5,858 nt of DNA from the NCBI GenBank assembly GCA_029881855.1, contig JAOULU010000113.1, positions 1-5,858 of the forward strand, written 5' to 3'. The stretch comes from Nitrosomonas sp. GTDB taxonomy: Bacteria > Pseudomonadota > Gammaproteobacteria > Burkholderiales > Nitrosomonadaceae. The position numbers and the translations under genes are program-made. Shown here one piece after another: positions 5,503 through 5,858 of the stretch; positions within the stretch are counted from its first letter, which is position 1, and each line of letters starts with the position of its first letter. A model generated the notes under the pieces. The model saw nothing but the letters and a program-made list of their open reading frames with translations. It was not told the DNA's origin and searched no databases.

Positions 5503-5858
5503 ATGCGAATCATTCAACCCATTGTTTTTGTTTATTTATTCCTAATTTGTATGACGGCATATGCGGCCAATCCGCAAGTTATTATGAAAACAAATTTCGG
5601 TAATATTACGCTCGAACTATATCCTGATAAAGCACCAAAGTCCGTTCAGAATTTCTTACAATACATTGAAGACGGCTATTATAGAAATACTATATTTCAT
5701 AGGGTTATTCAAAACTTCATGATTCAGGGTGGTGGCTTTGACACTACCCTGACGCAAAAAAAAACGCACCCACCCATAGAGAATGAAGCAGCCAATGGTC
5801 TAAAAAATGAAATTGGAACCATTGCTATGGCACGCACCTCTGACCCACATTCTGCAAC
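5503..5858 (+). CDS. periplasmic cyclophilin-type peptidyl-prolyl cis-trans isomerase, N-terminal part
   Basis: The frame is open from the ATG at 5503 to the window edge, giving 118 complete codons; a full protein of this kind has about 185-190 residues. Residues 1-21 form a typical signal peptide: Met-Arg-Ile start, hydrophobic core [12 protein letters not shown], and an A-Y-A cleavage motif before Ala22. The mature protein should therefore act in the periplasm, speeding proline isomerisation during folding. The cyclophilin domain starts at about residue 25. It shows [15 protein letters not shown] (65-79), containing catalytic Arg67, Phe72 and Gln75, then [19 protein letters not shown] (94-112) and the start of the DPHSAT-type motif at the edge. 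The domain looks closer to the E. coli PpiB type than PpiA, yet it is exported, so I give no symbol. It is divergent from cysS. A run of nine A's spans codons 85-88. Confidence 0.93.
   Translation, partial: MRIIQPIVFVYLFLICMTAYAANPQVIMKTNFGNITLELYPDKAPKSVQNFLQYIEDGYYRNTIFHRVIQNFMIQGGGFDTTLTQKKTHPPIENEAANGLKNEIGTIAMARTSDPHSA

Overview
The window carries one incomplete transporter gene, a stator operon with a membrane methyltransferase behind it, a housekeeping tRNA-synthetase gene, and the start of a periplasmic foldase gene. The DNA is AT-rich by eye (about 40% GC) and densely coding. The MotA, MotB and CysS sequences are proteobacterial. The cysS/cyclophilin divergent pair and the CysS sequence style suggest a low-GC, free-living, motile beta- or gammaproteobacterium; Nitrosomonadales-like betaproteobacteria are my best guess. 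That placement rests on recalled sequence resemblance, not on a search.

Layout. Bases 2-586 (+) are the C-terminal three quarters of a TauE/SafE-family membrane permease whose start lies outside the window. Bases 587-1013 are a 427-base AT-rich intergenic region with no gene, holding only weak promoter-like signals for the following operon. Bases 1014-3950 (+) are three closely spaced genes: motA, motB, and a membrane-anchored class I SAM-dependent methyltransferase. The gaps are 56 and 16 bases, so one transcript is likely. The methyltransferase ends 9 bases from the end of cysS, which runs convergently on the minus strand (3960-5342). A 160-base divergent spacer separates cysS from a cyclophilin gene with a signal peptide (5503 to the window end, +), cut off at the right edge.

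How the genes work together. MotA and MotB form the ion-conducting stator of the flagellar motor. The conserved charged, proline and aspartate residues of the E. coli pair are all present, and position 180 of MotA is Ala, as in proton-driven stators. MotB is about 100 residues longer than E. coli MotB because of a low-complexity Pro/Ala/Thr/Ser/Ile tail that includes a perfect 11-copy Pro-Ala repeat. The methyltransferase resembles, in my reading, the FAM173/ATPSCKMT type of lysine methyltransferase; its place behind motAB is the most interesting feature here. CysS and the cyclophilin are ordinary housekeeping functions unrelated to motility. I saw no RNA gene, CRISPR array, insertion sequence or prophage piece.
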